A stretch of 64,000 nt of DNA, from contig CM042023.1 in assembly GCA_023525975.1 (NCBI GenBank), forward strand, positions 2,418,001-2,482,000. The letters are read 5' to 3'. The position numbers and the translations under genes were made by a program. This document shows, piece by piece, positions 11,964-23,283 of the stretch; position 1 is the first letter of the stretch, and each line of letters starts with the position of its first letter. A model generated the notes under the pieces. It was not told the origin of the DNA, did not search any database, and saw only the letters and a list, made by a program, of their open reading frames with translations. This DNA is from Smallanthus sonchifolius. Its lineage: Eukaryota > Streptophyta > Magnoliopsida > Asterales > Asteraceae.

Positions 11964-12703
11964 GTGTGTGTTGGCAGAACTGAAACTTTTAATTGGAGAG
12001 TTTTAATAATTGATTTACATTCGTTAGTGAAGAGGTAACGATGACGTCCACAAATTTCTTTTTTTTAGTGGAAACATTGACCTTTGATTGACTATTGTAT
12101 GTACTGTTTTCTTACTTTTTCTTGTATATTAATCAAATAATTATTTATTGGTTTGCGTGAGCTCGGTCACCAACTATTTCATCTTTAGATCACTCAATTT
12201 CATCTCGACTTCTTTTATTACTAATTTTATCGGAATTAACGGATTTTGATGAAATCTCTATGTTTGTTTTGGTTTTTTTTATCAAAATATATGTCTAAAG
12301 AAGCATTTATATATACAAAAATAATAACAATAAATATGCGACAAAACATAATCGTACACAATTCAATTCACAATTGTTGATTAAATAATATTGATAATAT
12401 AAAAAAACAAAACTAGTAAGAAAAGAAAAGAAACCTTTGTTGATGATGTGCTCTTGGGCACATTGGTGGATTTGAGTGGATTTGAGATGGACAGGTCTGC
12501 AGGATTTTTGTCTTGTTTAGGTCATAGAGATTAGCCGGCGAAGTGGAAGAGTTTAGGTCGCAGAGATTGAGAAACAAAGGACTTTTTTTGAGAATTGAAA
12601 ATAAAACAATAAACCAATAAAAATTAGGTTTCTAAATTTTAAAGTTGGGCCAAGCTCATTTGACTTAAAAGCCCACCCAATAATCATAAATATATAATAA
12701 CTA
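11961..12703. other. Unassigned AT-rich sequence
   Basis: I see no bounded element or gene. 12420-12600 is GC-richer with ggatttgag and gtttaggtc words, but no frame stays open. Confidence 0.35.
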
Positions 12704-12961
12704 TTAGGTTAAAATCTCGTGTCTTACACGGGTTAAACAAATCCGTGAAGTACAATATAATCTGTTAAAACATACACTCGTCAAAATCCGTGAGAAGATT
12801 TATTCATTAATATAGTATATAGATTAATATTTCTTTAAAAATGTATCATTATTAAAAATAGAAATGTATTTAATAATAGAGAGAGGCGGGAAAAAAATGA
12901 TGAAAATGAATGTAAAAGTGACACGTGACATACAAAACCTTTATTTATTATATAGTATAGA
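12704..12961 (-). mobile_element. Short non-autonomous Helitron, 258 bp
   Basis: Read on the minus strand it begins TCTATACTATATAATAAA, a plant Helitron 5' end, and finishes with a hairpin (cccgtgt..acacgag) followed within about ten bases by CTAA. The insertion lies between A (plus 12962 read in reverse) and T (plus 12703), as Helitrons prefer, with no target duplication. There is no helicase or Rep gene. Confidence 0.75.
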
Positions 12962-14390
12962 TTTATAGATTTTGCCCATTTATTCTTCTTCTTTCTTCTC
13001 TACATTTCATAGAGGTCACAAAGCATACAGCTCGCCGGACCTCCACTCGTCGGACCACCGCTTGCCGGAAAACCTTGACAGGCTTTTTGTTTTGAAATAA
13101 ATTTGTATATGTAATATATATAAAAAGATTTAAAAATTTTAGACCCCCTGAAATAATGAGCCCTTAGCAGTAGCTCACCCGGCAAATAACCTGTTTTGGT
13201 ACTTTTGGAAAGAAATAACAAATCAATAAATAACATGTCACCTGGCTGTTAAACAAACAGTGGAATGTCTCACAGATGTCGATGAGGCCTCGACGTTTTC
13301 ATTTGTATGCATTACGTACTAATGTTTTCTATTTATTTTTTTGTGAGGATTTGAAAAGTGCTAAAATGTTGAGAGGCTGTTCAAGTGCTAGTAGTGTAAA
13401 GCTAGAAAGACTGAAGCTGCCCAAGTTGGTTTGATGCGTGGATATAATGCAGCTCGGATTTCTGGAAGATTCATTCGATCATTTTCACCTCACAACGATT
13501 TCTCACAATCCTCTCTGTGATCGTCTCATTCGTTTAGATAGAACCTGCAACTATCACTTATCGTTGCAGGTTAGGGCTTATTAGTGTTCTTTCTTCATTT
13601 GCAATCTTTGTAATAGTCTCATTTGCATCAGCTTAGATTGATTAGGGTTTTTCTGCTTTGGTTTTCATACTTTTGTGTATTATTGCAAATTTAAAATCTG
13701 CTTTCTCTTTACAAAACTTGACACATACCCTTAAACTTTGATTTTAGGCAATAAATCATATAGCATAAATAGATGTCTAATTTAACCTTTTCTTTTCAGA
13801 TTAAAGAAAGTATATTGATTTATCGGATATTTTTCCAGGATAATGATTTGTTGGCCCTCTCATTGAAACCATAAGCCTAATTAATTTGATCAATCTGTTA
13901 ATTGGACTTAAGGTTCTTGAACTGAATTATAGATCCAAGGTTTATCTTGTGAACCAACATTATTAAGGAATGGACAGGTAGACTATCTACGATGATAAGT
14001 TTGTATATAACTTTGTCTATATCTTTAATAAAAGATAATAAGAAAACGTATTCTTTTTCCTAAAAATAATTCACCTTCATTCATCTAATCTAAATCTCCA
14101 AAGCATATATTTTTAATGCTAAACTGATTCATGTTATACGGTATTTTCTTCAATTAGATTACTATATATTATTATCAAGTTAATAAATACAAAACTTTTA
14201 TTATTTCAAAAACAAAATGGCTTATTTATAACTTAATAGTTGATACCATAGATATATATAATCTTCATATAAACTAATAATATTCAAAATATTAACTAAT
14301 AGTATTCCCACAAAAAGCAATAACGTAATGAATAAGACCCAAGCCTCACATTAGAATAAACTCATAAAGCCAGCTTATAAAAGCATGCGA
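12962..14390. other. Unassigned region with exon-like piece
   Basis: Mostly AT-rich. Around 13434 an ATG opens a 28-codon frame (MRGYNAARISGRFIRSFS...) with the look of a mitochondrial presequence, and the C/T-rich DNA around it looks like a 5' leader. No continuing gene is found. It may be the first exon of a lost gene or chance. Confidence 0.3.
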
Positions 14391-14398
14391 CTCTTATT

Positions 14399-14691
14399 CA
14401 CGGTCGGAACTGGCCATGGGCAGGGTGGGCGACCGTCCAGGGCCCGCTATCTCAGTGGGCCTAAATTTTTTAAATTTGTGTTATATTTAATTTGTTATAA
14501 AAAATGCTAAGAGATCTGTACGATTCATTGGTTAAGTACTACAATATGTCATTCTAAAACTATAATTTTGTTATGTTTATTGCTACAAAATTTTTTACCT
14601 TAATAATGAATTTTTTTATTTAAAACTTTTATCTTTTGGGGCCCATTTTTCAAGCTCGTCCCAGGTCCCGAAATCCTCAGCTCCGGCCATG
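14399..14691. mobile_element. hAT MITE, 293 bp
   Basis: The ends CACGGTCGGAACTG (left) and CATGGCCGGAGCTG (right, reversed) match at 11 of 14 positions. A perfect 8-bp TSD CTCTTATT flanks the element (14391-14398 and 14692-14699). The interior is AT-rich and non-coding. Confidence 0.85.
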
Positions 14692-14989
14692 CTCTTATTG
14701 CTAATTGAACAAGACCCAAGCCCATATTTATAAATACGAGTAAGCTAGGTTTGGTAACAAAATCTTAGGCTTGAAAATTTCACTGCAAATAGTATTAGAG
14801 CTATGTTAGAGTGTAAACGGGCTAAGTCATGCCCAAGTCAAATTAAGATCCAAATCAACTTGTTTAACTTATGTAAGAGAGCTCGACCCGCTTCAAAAAA
14901 ATATATGTGTCTTTAAGGTCAAAAGTACTACTTCTCATTTATTAATAATTTAAAATAACATATTTTTCTTTTCTATTTAAATTAAAATC

Positions 14990-15267
14990 AGCGACGGATA
15001 TTTGTTGTATAAAGGGATCCATCGGTAATCCGTCTTAAATATAACTTTAGGCCAGAGAAATGAAAAGTTGATCGGAGAATTATCCGTCGATAATTAGGAC
15101 CGTTGGAAATCCTTCAAAATATTACCGACGGCTGCCTGTCGGAAAAAATGATTTACCACGAGTAATTTGCCGTCAGACCATTATCGATGGAACCGGTCAG
15201 AAAGCTTTACAACCGATAGATTTTCGACAGAATCGTTTGTTGGTTATAGTGTTGTTTTCTTGTAGTG
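14990..15267. mobile_element. CACTA-like element fragment
   Basis: The right end gttgttttcttgtagtg is a CACTA-type terminus in reverse, and the interior has gacgg/cgtcgg subterminal words (catcggtaat, ccgacggct, ccgtcagac). I could not find a matching left CACTA end, so the fragment is probably truncated. Similar remnants lie at about 16080-16400. Confidence 0.5.
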
Positions 15268-15289
15268 TAAATGTTCCGGACGATATCAT

Positions 15290-15647
15290 GTCTTTATATA
15301 ATTAAGATAAAGTTTTAGATGATTAGACTAACCAACTTTTTTTTAAGACGACTTTTATTAATTAGACTAACCAGCTAATAAAAAAGCTTCGTGATGTAAT
15401 AACCACACACCAAAAAGGCCCTACTTCAGATCACGCACATCAACAACCGGTCAAATATCTCAACACGTGCCATTTTAGGTCAATTTTAGTATAAGAATGC
15501 CTTGAACTCTGGTTAACTAACTGATCCATATTTGTCACAAACCAGAAGACAACAAAAAGATAGGATTGCCATTTTTATTTTGAAAAATAGTTAAAAGAGA
15601 AATGGCGACTTTGTCTCTTATCAATCATGCACAATCCGTCTCCACCT

Positions 15648-15650
<3 letters not shown>
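15290..15650 (+). repeat. Dispersed repeat, copy 2
   Basis: A relative of 7430-7800 with the same order of conserved words. It lies directly upstream of the exon-like ATG at 15893, so in this copy it could be promoter sequence. Confidence 0.55.

Positions 15651-15652
<2 letters not shown>

Positions 15653-15684
<32 letters not shown>
15653..15684. repeat. (TTA)n microsatellite
   Basis: About ten TTA units. A similar tract lies at 27617-27652 beside the inverted copy of the neighbouring dispersed repeat, which suggests the microsatellite moved with it. Confidence 0.85.
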
Positions 15685-15892
15685 TTGTATCTTTCAAGTC
15701 ATAATGTAATGCTGATTTAAAAGAGAGAGAGTATTAAAGATGAGAGAGATTAGGGACGACACCTTCTCCTTAACGTTGATTGTGATCCGATCATAACTCC
15801 AGAGAGACCCCCCGATTTGGTTCAAAAATATGTAATCCGACTTTGAATACTTAGGCATTTAGTTCCAAGACCTGTAGTAACTTCGTTGCGGG

Positions 15893-15945
15893 ATGGATTC
15901 CATGTACAAAGAAGCGAAACAGAAATTGGCTTTGTTGACTCGAAG
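15893..15945 (+). pseudogene. Isolated exon-like first exon
   Basis: An ATG opens MDSMYKEAKQKLALLTR and ends at a good donor (cgaag|gtgaatg). The region before it has a leader-like composition. I do not recognise the protein. No second exon can be joined with confidence; an exon-like piece at 24018-24063 might belong to the same gene on the far side of the CACTA insertion, but that is speculation. Confidence 0.3.
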
Positions 15946-16411
15946 GTGAATGACTTTTGAGTGGGGTGGGATTGAGCTCTTCCCACCACCTTACTTAATT
16001 TGTTTTAGTAGTCTATTTTTTTTAATTGTTGATTATACTTTGTTTTGATAAGTTGCTATACTGAACTTTTAAATACATGTCATTGACGAAAGAAATATCT
16101 CGGTAATTACCAAGGGATTAGCGACAAATGACACAAAAAAAATTAAAAAATAGGAAAAATAATTAGCCGTCGGTGATCCCTCTTAAATTAGCAACAGTTT
16201 ACTGATAGATACAAGAACCCATGAAACTGAAATTAACGCTGGTAAACCTCAACATTGGTTTTCGAGGTGAGGACTGATTTTCGATGGACAGTCCATCGGT
16301 AATTCATGAGTGACAATGAAGATAGATTTCGTCTCAGGCTCTTCAATTATTTGTCGGATAGGAAAGTTTTCTACAGGAATATCCCTAGGTATTCCGTCGG
16401 TAAAATATAAA

Positions 16412-16449
<38 letters not shown>

Positions 16450-16509
16450 AATTTATTTATATGACGATAACTGTTATAACAATAAACAAAACAAAATTAC
16501 TGTAGCAAT

Positions 16510-17115
16510 TAGGGATGGCAATGGGTCGGGTTCGGGCCGGGTATCGGTAATCCCAAACCCATACCCGGTTATAAAATTGTGTCCCATACCCGTCCCATTA
16601 CCCGTCGGGTTTGTGTCGGGTAATTACCCGTCGGGTTTGTGTCGGGTAATTACCCGTCGGGTATCGGGTATACCCGCGGGTAACGGGCATACCCGTTGGT
16701 ATCGGGTATCGGGTATACTCGCGGGTATCGGCCAATAACCGTAGCGTATGTGTCGTGTACTTTTCTATGACTCTACTTTTTATATTTATAAATACATATT
16801 TTAAAAGAAAAAGTAATTTTTCACATAATAAACTTACTAAAATGAAGCATTAATAGCCATGGGTTAAGAGAAAATAAAATTATAAATTACAAATTTTCGG
16901 GTATATGATTCGGGTATATGGTTCGGGTAAACGGGTATGTGATTTCGGGTAATCGGGTCGGGTATCACCTAATCCCATACCCGTCCCATACTCGCAAAAT
17001 TTTTAAAAATTAATCCCATACCCGGTCCCGTACCCGTCGGGTTTCGGGTATACCCGCGCCGAACTCGTCGGGTTTCGGGTATACCCGTCGGGCTCGGGTT
17101 GTTTTGCCATCCCTA
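16510..17115. mobile_element. hAT MITE with GGGT-rich interior, 606 bp
   Basis: A perfect 12-bp terminal inverted repeat TAGGGATGGCAA / TTGCCATCCCTA is flanked by a perfect 8-bp TSD GTAGCAAT (16502-16509 and 17116-17123). Both subterminal parts are packed with tacccg/cgggta words in both orientations, a known feature of this widespread plant hAT MITE type. The open frame that crosses it is a repeat artefact. Confidence 0.92.
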
Positions 17116-17123
17116 GTAGCAAT

Positions 17124-17877
17124 ATGATTGTCGATTACAAACCTGATGATTATCGATTGTGGTTTCACAAATAGCACGGCCAAAAGATTGTCGATTGTGA
17201 ATTGTGATTTCGGAGGGGATAGGGGCGACTGTTGATTGTCAAACTTCGACTTTAAATGGTGCAGGGGTCGATCAATTAAAGATGTTATTGGCTTATTGAG
17301 TTCTATTGTTTTAAACTTAATTAGACCTTCTCTAGATTCTAGAGCATGTAATTAACTAATAAACGAGATTTTTTTTTAAATATATTAATCGACCTATGGT
17401 ACCTGATGTTGTAAAACACATATGTTTATCACGCATATTTGACCACATTTGGAGAGGTTTTGAGTGTAAATTCGTTAGACTATGTTACTTATAAGATTTT
17501 ATATTGGATTTGTTGGTATTATATGAGAAACGAGGAGTTTTAATGAGCAAACGAGTACTCGGAACAAGGAGATGGCTTAGATACTAATTTACGAGATTTG
17601 ATAATGTTTATGAAGAGTTTGGATGAAAACCCGAATAAACGAAGCGTTAACTGAGCAAGATGGGTCGACGGGAAAATGTCCAAACTTCAAACGAGCAAAG
17701 TGTGACCTTTCTATTTTATTTTCATGTGTGTAACCATATCATGTATTCATATCTTTCAGGCTATGAAAAATTCGAGGAGAAATAGCACTGAAGGAACAAA
17801 CTTTATTGAGGGTACACAAATCAACAAGTCTTGATGAACTTGAATTATGATACTACGGTTCCGCCGTTAACAGACAT
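17124..17877. other. Unassigned spacer between hAT MITE and CACTA element
   Basis: 17120-17260 has gattgtcgatt words in several copies. The rest is AT-rich, and no frame or element border is supported. Confidence 0.35.
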
Positions 17878-17954
17878 ATACACTACAACAAATTGACCCT
17901 GTCCCGACGCCACCTGTACCGACGACATTTGTCGTCGGGATAGGTCACCCTATA

Positions 17955-18410
17955 CCGACGACATGTCGTCGGTATAGGTCAAAACCAAAATTTTGGTAGG
18001 GAGACCCTATAGCGACGACATGTCGTCGGTATAGGGTTGAGGCAGGTTGGAGGGAAAACTGACGCCTAATGAATTTTTGGGGAAAACCTATAGCGACGAC
18101 ATGTCGTCGCTATAGGTTAATTTTGATTTTCTTTTTGTTTTTTTTTATTTAATAAATTTTCGTCGGTCAAAAAAATTTTTTTTTTAAATTAAAAAAAATT
18201 CTGGAAAAACCTATAGCGACGACATGTCGTCGCTATAGGTTAATTTTGATTTTCTTTTTTTTTATTTAATAAATTTTCGTCGGTCAAATTTTTTTTTTTT
18301 TAAATTAAAAAAATTTCTGGAAAACCCTATGGCGACGACATGTCGTCGGGATAGGGTTTTTCCAAAATTTTGAATGGGACACCCTATAGTGACGACATGT
18401 CGTCGCTATA
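17955..18410. repeat. Left subterminal palindrome cluster
   Basis: At least five perfect copies and one near-perfect copy of CGACGACATGTCGTCG, each framed by ctatag/ggtatagg words and separated by 40-120 bases of A/T-rich spacers (ttttgattttct, aaattctgg). Confidence 0.9.
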
Positions 18411-18498
18411 GGTTAATTTTGATTTTCTTTTTGTTTTTTTTTATCTAATAAATTTTTTTTAAATTAAAAAAAATTCTGCAAAACCCTATAAAACTAAT

Positions 18499-18619
18499 AT
18501 CATTAGGGTTGATGGTTCAACGATAGAGACAAAACCTCTAGAAACATCTAAGGTTTGAATGTCACGGATTCAATTTTTATTTGTAACATGGTTAAAATGT
18601 TTCGTCGTTGTAAAAAAAA
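18499..18619 (+). mobile_element. SINE inside the CACTA element, 121 bp
   Basis: tRNA-like boxes (tggttcaacgatagag; aggtttgaatgtcac), end cgtcgttgtaaaaaaaa, and a 12-bp flanking duplication with one mismatch (tataaaactaat at 18487-18498; tataaaagtaat at 18620-18631). It inserted at the border between subterminal repeats and captured DNA. Confidence 0.75.
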
Positions 18620-18629
18620 TATAAAAGTA

Positions 18630-18910
18630 ATGCTAATTAAATTAACATAATGATGATAAAGTGTAATAATGAATTAATGGGAAAATGTTATGCTCCCTCC
18701 CTATTTATTACCACTTTCAATATTAGATAATGCTAAATTAACATAATAATGATGATTAAGTGTAATAATTAATTACATTTATGATAAAGAAAGATTGAAC
18801 CGCTCCAATGATGATTAAGTGTAATAATTAATTACATAATAATGCTAAATCCATAAAGAAAGATCTCTGTGGATGAACAAGCTCAATGCAAAAGATTGAA
18901 CCGCTCCAAA
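18630..18910. repeat. Scrambled short duplications at capture border
   Basis: gattaagtgtaataattaatta occurs (with small changes) near 18751 and 18811, aaagattgaaccgctccaa near 18788 and 18890, and ataatgctaaat near 18728 and 18839. Such patchwork is typical of template switching during break repair. Confidence 0.65.
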
Positions 18911-19441
18911 GAACATCATGATGGCGGTGCTAGAATACTGCAACGAGTATCTTTTTCCAATGTTTGATTGGACAAGAAACCATGAAGACCACAGAATTGT
19001 ACCTGCAACCAATGCCAAGGAACCTGAAGTCCATCTTGCTTTCTTCGTTGCTAAAACTGAACTTAGCCTTCTGAAGATAGATTGAACATGGATGGATTCA
19101 TTCGTGGGATGCAAATGTGAATGATGGTTAAATAAAGGCATTCCTTTGTAGAGGGTCAGTAAAGTGGCACCTCCTACACAAACTATAGTCCCTATCACTT
19201 TTGCTCTTCCACCATTTGATTTTATGTTCACCCTTTCCAACCTAAATCAGAGTGACACACATGCCGGTATAAGTATACAACCTCTATATAAAGTGAGGAA
19301 TTGCATATGGTTTGATACAAACCCAGAGGGTAATGACATCATAAATGTGATCACCGGCACCATGTTGAGAAAAACACAAGAGCAAGTGGCGGATGTGTGT
19401 TGTATACCCAAAAGGAACAAGTACTGTATGAGGGACGCACT
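18845..19441 (-). pseudogene. Captured fragment of a WAT1-related (EamA/nodulin MtN21) transporter
   Basis: Two joined exons can be read on the minus strand: 19441-19323 and 19241-about 18848, separated by an 81-base intron with GT and AG borders. The first gives a membrane segment (SLIQYLFLLGIQHTSAT, then FLNMVPVITFMMSLP). Splicing continues in frame to GLERVNIKSNGGRAKVIGTI and the membrane segments VCVGGATLLTLYKG and ARWTSGSLALVAGTILWSSW. These are typical of WAT1/UMAMIT transporters, integral membrane exporters with ten helices. Only about a third of the protein is present, both ends are missing, and it closes at a chance stop. It faces the RWP-RK fragment head to head, with about 180 bases between. 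Confidence 0.8.
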
Positions 19442-19619
19442 GCAGCCATACAAAGATTATTATGTTAATTTAGCATTATCTACTTCAATGATAATTATTA
19501 TCACTACTTCAATCAAGATCTTTTCAGGTACACATTTTGTCACAAAACAAGTTGCATTTGAACCTCAAGTTTAATAACATAATCTAACACCATTTTGGTT
19601 TTTGTTTTTGTTTTTGCAG

Positions 19620-20001
19620 GCATGACGATGCACTTTTCAACCTTCTCGATATGAACCGAGTTTCATCACATTACTTTTCTGATTTAGGGTTTTCATATTT
19701 CGATCCCATTGATAAAGATATAAGCTTGTGGGAGTGTTGGGGAGACGGTCATGTGTTGCCATTGCTAAGTTCCAATGATGATCACAATGGTGGTGGTTCC
19801 GGTGATCACGGTGGCCGGAGGCCGTCGAGACCGTTGGAATTGGAAGAGATAGAGAAGCATTTTGAGTTGCCAATAGTCATGGCAGCCGAGAAACTTAAGG
19901 TGAGATTAACCATGTTGAAGAAAAGATGCAGAGAGCTTAATATAAAGAGATGGCCTCATAGAAAGCTTAAGAGTATTAAATCTCTTATTCAAAATGTGAA
20001 G
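19620..20001 (+). pseudogene. Captured exon of an RWP-RK domain (RKD-type) transcription factor
   Basis: An internal exon begins after tttttgcag at 19619 and ends at the donor gtatgt at 20002. The frame is open throughout: an acidic, glycine-rich N-terminal part, then the RWP-RK domain with LEEIEKHFELPIVMAAEKL, LTMLKKRCRELNIKRWPHRK and LKSIKSLIQNVK. RWPHRK is the diagnostic motif. RKD factors control gamete and egg-cell identity and nitrogen-linked programmes in plants. In Arabidopsis RKDs the domain is likewise followed by an intron near this point. The upstream exon and the C-terminal exons are absent. The exon is surprisingly intact for a transposon passenger, so capture may be recent or the fragment may be under constraint. 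Confidence 0.85.
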
Positions 20002-20620
20002 GTATGTAATATTGTACCTATATTACCCTTCTTTTTTACATTCTCACATGTCGTCGCTATAGGTTAATTACCCGTTAACCTTTACAATAATTTACATAAT
20101 TACAAACCCAGTTATTTTATGAAAAATCGGGATGTTACATCTTGGGTCGTTGAACCATTATGGGTTAGTGTTGAAGTGTGGGTTATTAACATGTCAATAA
20201 ACGACAAACCGTTTTATAAAGGATTGTAATGTTCTGAGTTCAATCAAATGGTATTTCTTGTTTGCAGGTGAGGTATCTTGGCTAGGGAGCGGTGCTACTT
20301 GGATTGGTGTGTAGGCATTTGTAAGATAAGATTAAGATTGATATTGAGTTTATAAAGGGTTACAACTATTTTAAATTAAGACTTCCACTGATTGTTTGTA
20401 ATAAAGCGAGTATTTTTAAAGAGAACACCCAGTGATGAGAACCAACTGTAGGGTACCCAGTTTGGGGCCATACAAACAGAAAAATATGGATTTCAAAACT
20501 TTAATTTTTTTATCTTAATAAATTTTTTTTTTAAATTAAAAAAAATTCTGGAAAACCCTTTTAATTTTTTTATCTTAATAAAAATTTTTTTAAATTAAAA
20601 AAAATTCTGGAAAACCCTAT
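20002..20620. other. Mixed captured and subterminal scraps in CACTA element
   Basis: 20048-20068 is a fragment of the CACTA palindrome unit (acatgtcgtcgctatagg). 20070-20135 looks like a piece of an LTR end (reverse TGTAACATCCC). 20266-20300 follows an acceptor-like ttgtttgcag but shows no known protein. 20500-20600 is A/T-rich CACTA subterminal spacer. Confidence 0.45.
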
Positions 20621-20990
20621 GGCGACGACATGTCGTCGGGATAGGGTTTTTCCAAAATTTTGAATGGGACACCCTATAGCGACGACATGTCGTCGCTATA
20701 GGGTTGAGGCAGGTTGGAGGGAAAACTGACGCCCAATGAATTTTTGGGGAAAACCTATAGCGACGACATGGTTAATTTTGATTTTCTTTTTGTTTTTTTT
20801 TATTTAATAATTTTTTTTTTAAATTAAAAAAAATTCTGGAAAACCCTATGGCGACGACATGTCGTCGGTATAGTGTTTTTACCTTTATTGACTGGTCAAC
20901 ATCCTGTGAAACCTGTGCCGACGACATGTCGTCGCTATAGGCCACTGTACCAACGACTAGTGGACCTATGCCGACGACATGTCGTCGCTA
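20621..20990. repeat. Internal subterminal palindrome cluster
   Basis: Five perfect copies and one truncated copy of CGACGACATGTCGTCG with the same flanking words as the outer cluster. Its position inside the element implies an older left end here. Confidence 0.85.
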
Positions 20991-21104
20991 TAGGGTGCAG
21001 CGTGAACAAATAGGGAAACAGACGACAGAACTTCATTTTCAGCCAAAACTCTCCAAAACTTCCCCAATTCTGTCTCTCCGGCGATTTCAGCGTTTTTGGG
21101 CTAT

Positions 21105-22800
21105 TTGGAAGCAACTTTCACACAAGCTTTCGGGATTTAAGGTGAGCTAACATCCGGGTTCATATTTTAGCTAATTTTTTAAGATTTTGAAGTTTTGTTT
21201 GTTTATTTTGGTTAGGTTTTGGAGGAATTTCACCATTTCTTGAATTTCTAGCTTTGTGAAGGTAAATACTCGTTTTAATTACTAATTTGTGTTGAAATTT
21301 GGTTTATATCAAAGATTTTTATGATTTTGTATGTATGTGTTATGTTTGTATGTTTGTATGTATGAGTATGTATATTTGTATGATGGAATTATTAAATTAT
21401 GATTAGTTTATGTCATTTGGTTTAGATGTGTGTTTATTTTATATAATTTAGTTTATGTAAATTAGTGTTTGTATGTATGTGTATATATGTGTGTAATTTG
21501 TGTTTATGATGATTAGTTTTAATGTTTAGTTTGTATGTATGTGTGTAATTTGTGTTTATGATGATTAGTTTGAATGTTTAGTTGGTATGTATGTGTGTAA
21601 TTTGTGTTTATGATGAAATTTGGTTTAGATCTAAGATTTTTATGATTTTGTATGTATGTGTATGTATGTATGTATGAGTATGTATTTTTGTATGTATGAT
21701 GGAATTATTAAATTATGATTAGTTTAGGTCATTTGGTTTAGATGTGTGCTTATTTTATATAATTTAGTTTATGTAAATTAGTGTTTGTATGTATATGTAT
21801 GTATGTGTGTATTTTGTGTTTATAATGATTAGTTTGAATGTTTAGTTTGTATGTATGTGTGCAATTTATGTTTATGATGATTAGTTTGGATGATTAGTTT
21901 GTATGTATGTGTGTAATTTGTGTTTATGATGATTAGTTAATATGAATGTATATATGTGTATGTATGTTTGTATGTATATGTTTGTAATTATGTAATTGGA
22001 CATTTATTTATGTTTGTATGTATATGTTTGTAATTATGTAATTGGGCTTTTATTTATATATATATGTATGTAATTATGATGTGTAGGTATATAAGATGGT
22101 ATTTATTGGGAGCAACTTTCACAAAAACTCTCGGGATTTAAGGTGAGGTAACATCCGGGTTTCATATTTTAGCTACTTTTTCAAGATTTTGAAGTTTTGT
22201 TTGTTTATTTTGGTTAGGTTTTGGAGGAATTTCACCATTTCTTAATTTCTAGCTTTGTGAAGGTAAGTACTCGTTTTAATTACTAATTTGTGATGAAATT
22301 TGATTTAGATCTAAGATTTTTATGATTTTGTATGTATGTATGTTTGTATGTATGAATATGTATATTTGTATGTATGAATATGTATATTTGTATGTATGAT
22401 GGAATTATTAAATTATGATTAGTTTAGGTCATTTGGTTTAGATGTGTGATTATTTTATATAATTTAGTTTATGTAATTTAGTGTTTGTATGTGTGTAATT
22501 TGTCTTTATGATGATTAGTTTGAATGTTTAGTTTGTATGTATGTGTGTAATTTATATTTTTGATGATTAGTTTTGATGATTAGGTTGTATGTATGTGTGT
22601 AATTTGTGTTTATGATGATTAGTTAATATGAATGTATATATGTGTATGTATGTTTGTATCTATATGTTTGTAATTATGTAATTGGACATTTATTTATGTA
22701 TGTATGTTTGTGTGTATATATTTGTAATTATGTAATTGGGCTTTTATTTATGTATGTATGTAATTGTGATGTGTAGGTATATAAGAGAGTATTTATTCAT
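21105..22800. repeat. Internal 1-kb tandem duplication in CACTA element
   Basis: agcaactttcaca...cgggatttaaggtga begins at about 21106 and again at about 22112. Each copy continues with aacatccgggtt, gttaggttttggaggaattt and long runs of tgtatgtatgtg/gatgattagtttg. The first copy is preceded by a leader-like stretch (21030-21100), so the duplication covers what may once have been the element's own first intron. Confidence 0.7.
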
Positions 22801-22873
22801 ATGCTTATGTATGTTTGTATGTATATGTAACTTTATTTAATTTTGTTACAAGTTTGAAACTCGTTGCGGTTGA

Positions 22874-22981
22874 CGAGAGGAAGAATGTCGTACACATAAT
22901 CAACAAATGCTTGAAATGCAACGACAAATGGATGAAATGCGTCGAATGTGGGATCGTCGAACTAGCATCGATGATAATTAG
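22874..22981 (+). pseudogene. Tail of a plant CACTA (Ptta/En/Spm-type) transposase-associated protein
   Basis: A 35-codon open stretch ends in a TAG and contains QQMLEMQRQMDEMRRMWDRR, a glutamine/methionine-rich coiled-coil tail as seen at the end of plant transposase-24-type proteins. An upstream stop at 22871 cuts it off. This fits its place next to the right subterminal repeats of a CACTA element. Confidence 0.5.
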
Positions 22982-23283
22982 CTTGGAGTTGTTGAGCCTT
23001 TGCCTTTTTTGTTGGTATTTGTCTTGAACAATTTGCATATTTGTGTGTCGAACAAGTTTATGTTTTGAATGTTTGATTTGTTGAACAAATTTGTGTGCCG
23101 AACAAGTTTGTGTGTCGAACAATTTGGATGTTTGGTTTATGTTCCGGACATTAATTTTTATCCGATTTGAATGTTTGAATGGTTTATATTTATGATTTGC
23201 AGGTTTTTGTTTTTAGAAATTTAATATTTCTGGATAAAATATTAAAAATAAAAAAAATTAAAAAAAAACAGAAAAGACCTATA

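Noticed and set aside
16310..16738. 142-codon open frame
   Set aside because: It crosses a (TA)n tract and the repeat arms of a well-bounded hAT MITE; the peptide only reflects the repeats.
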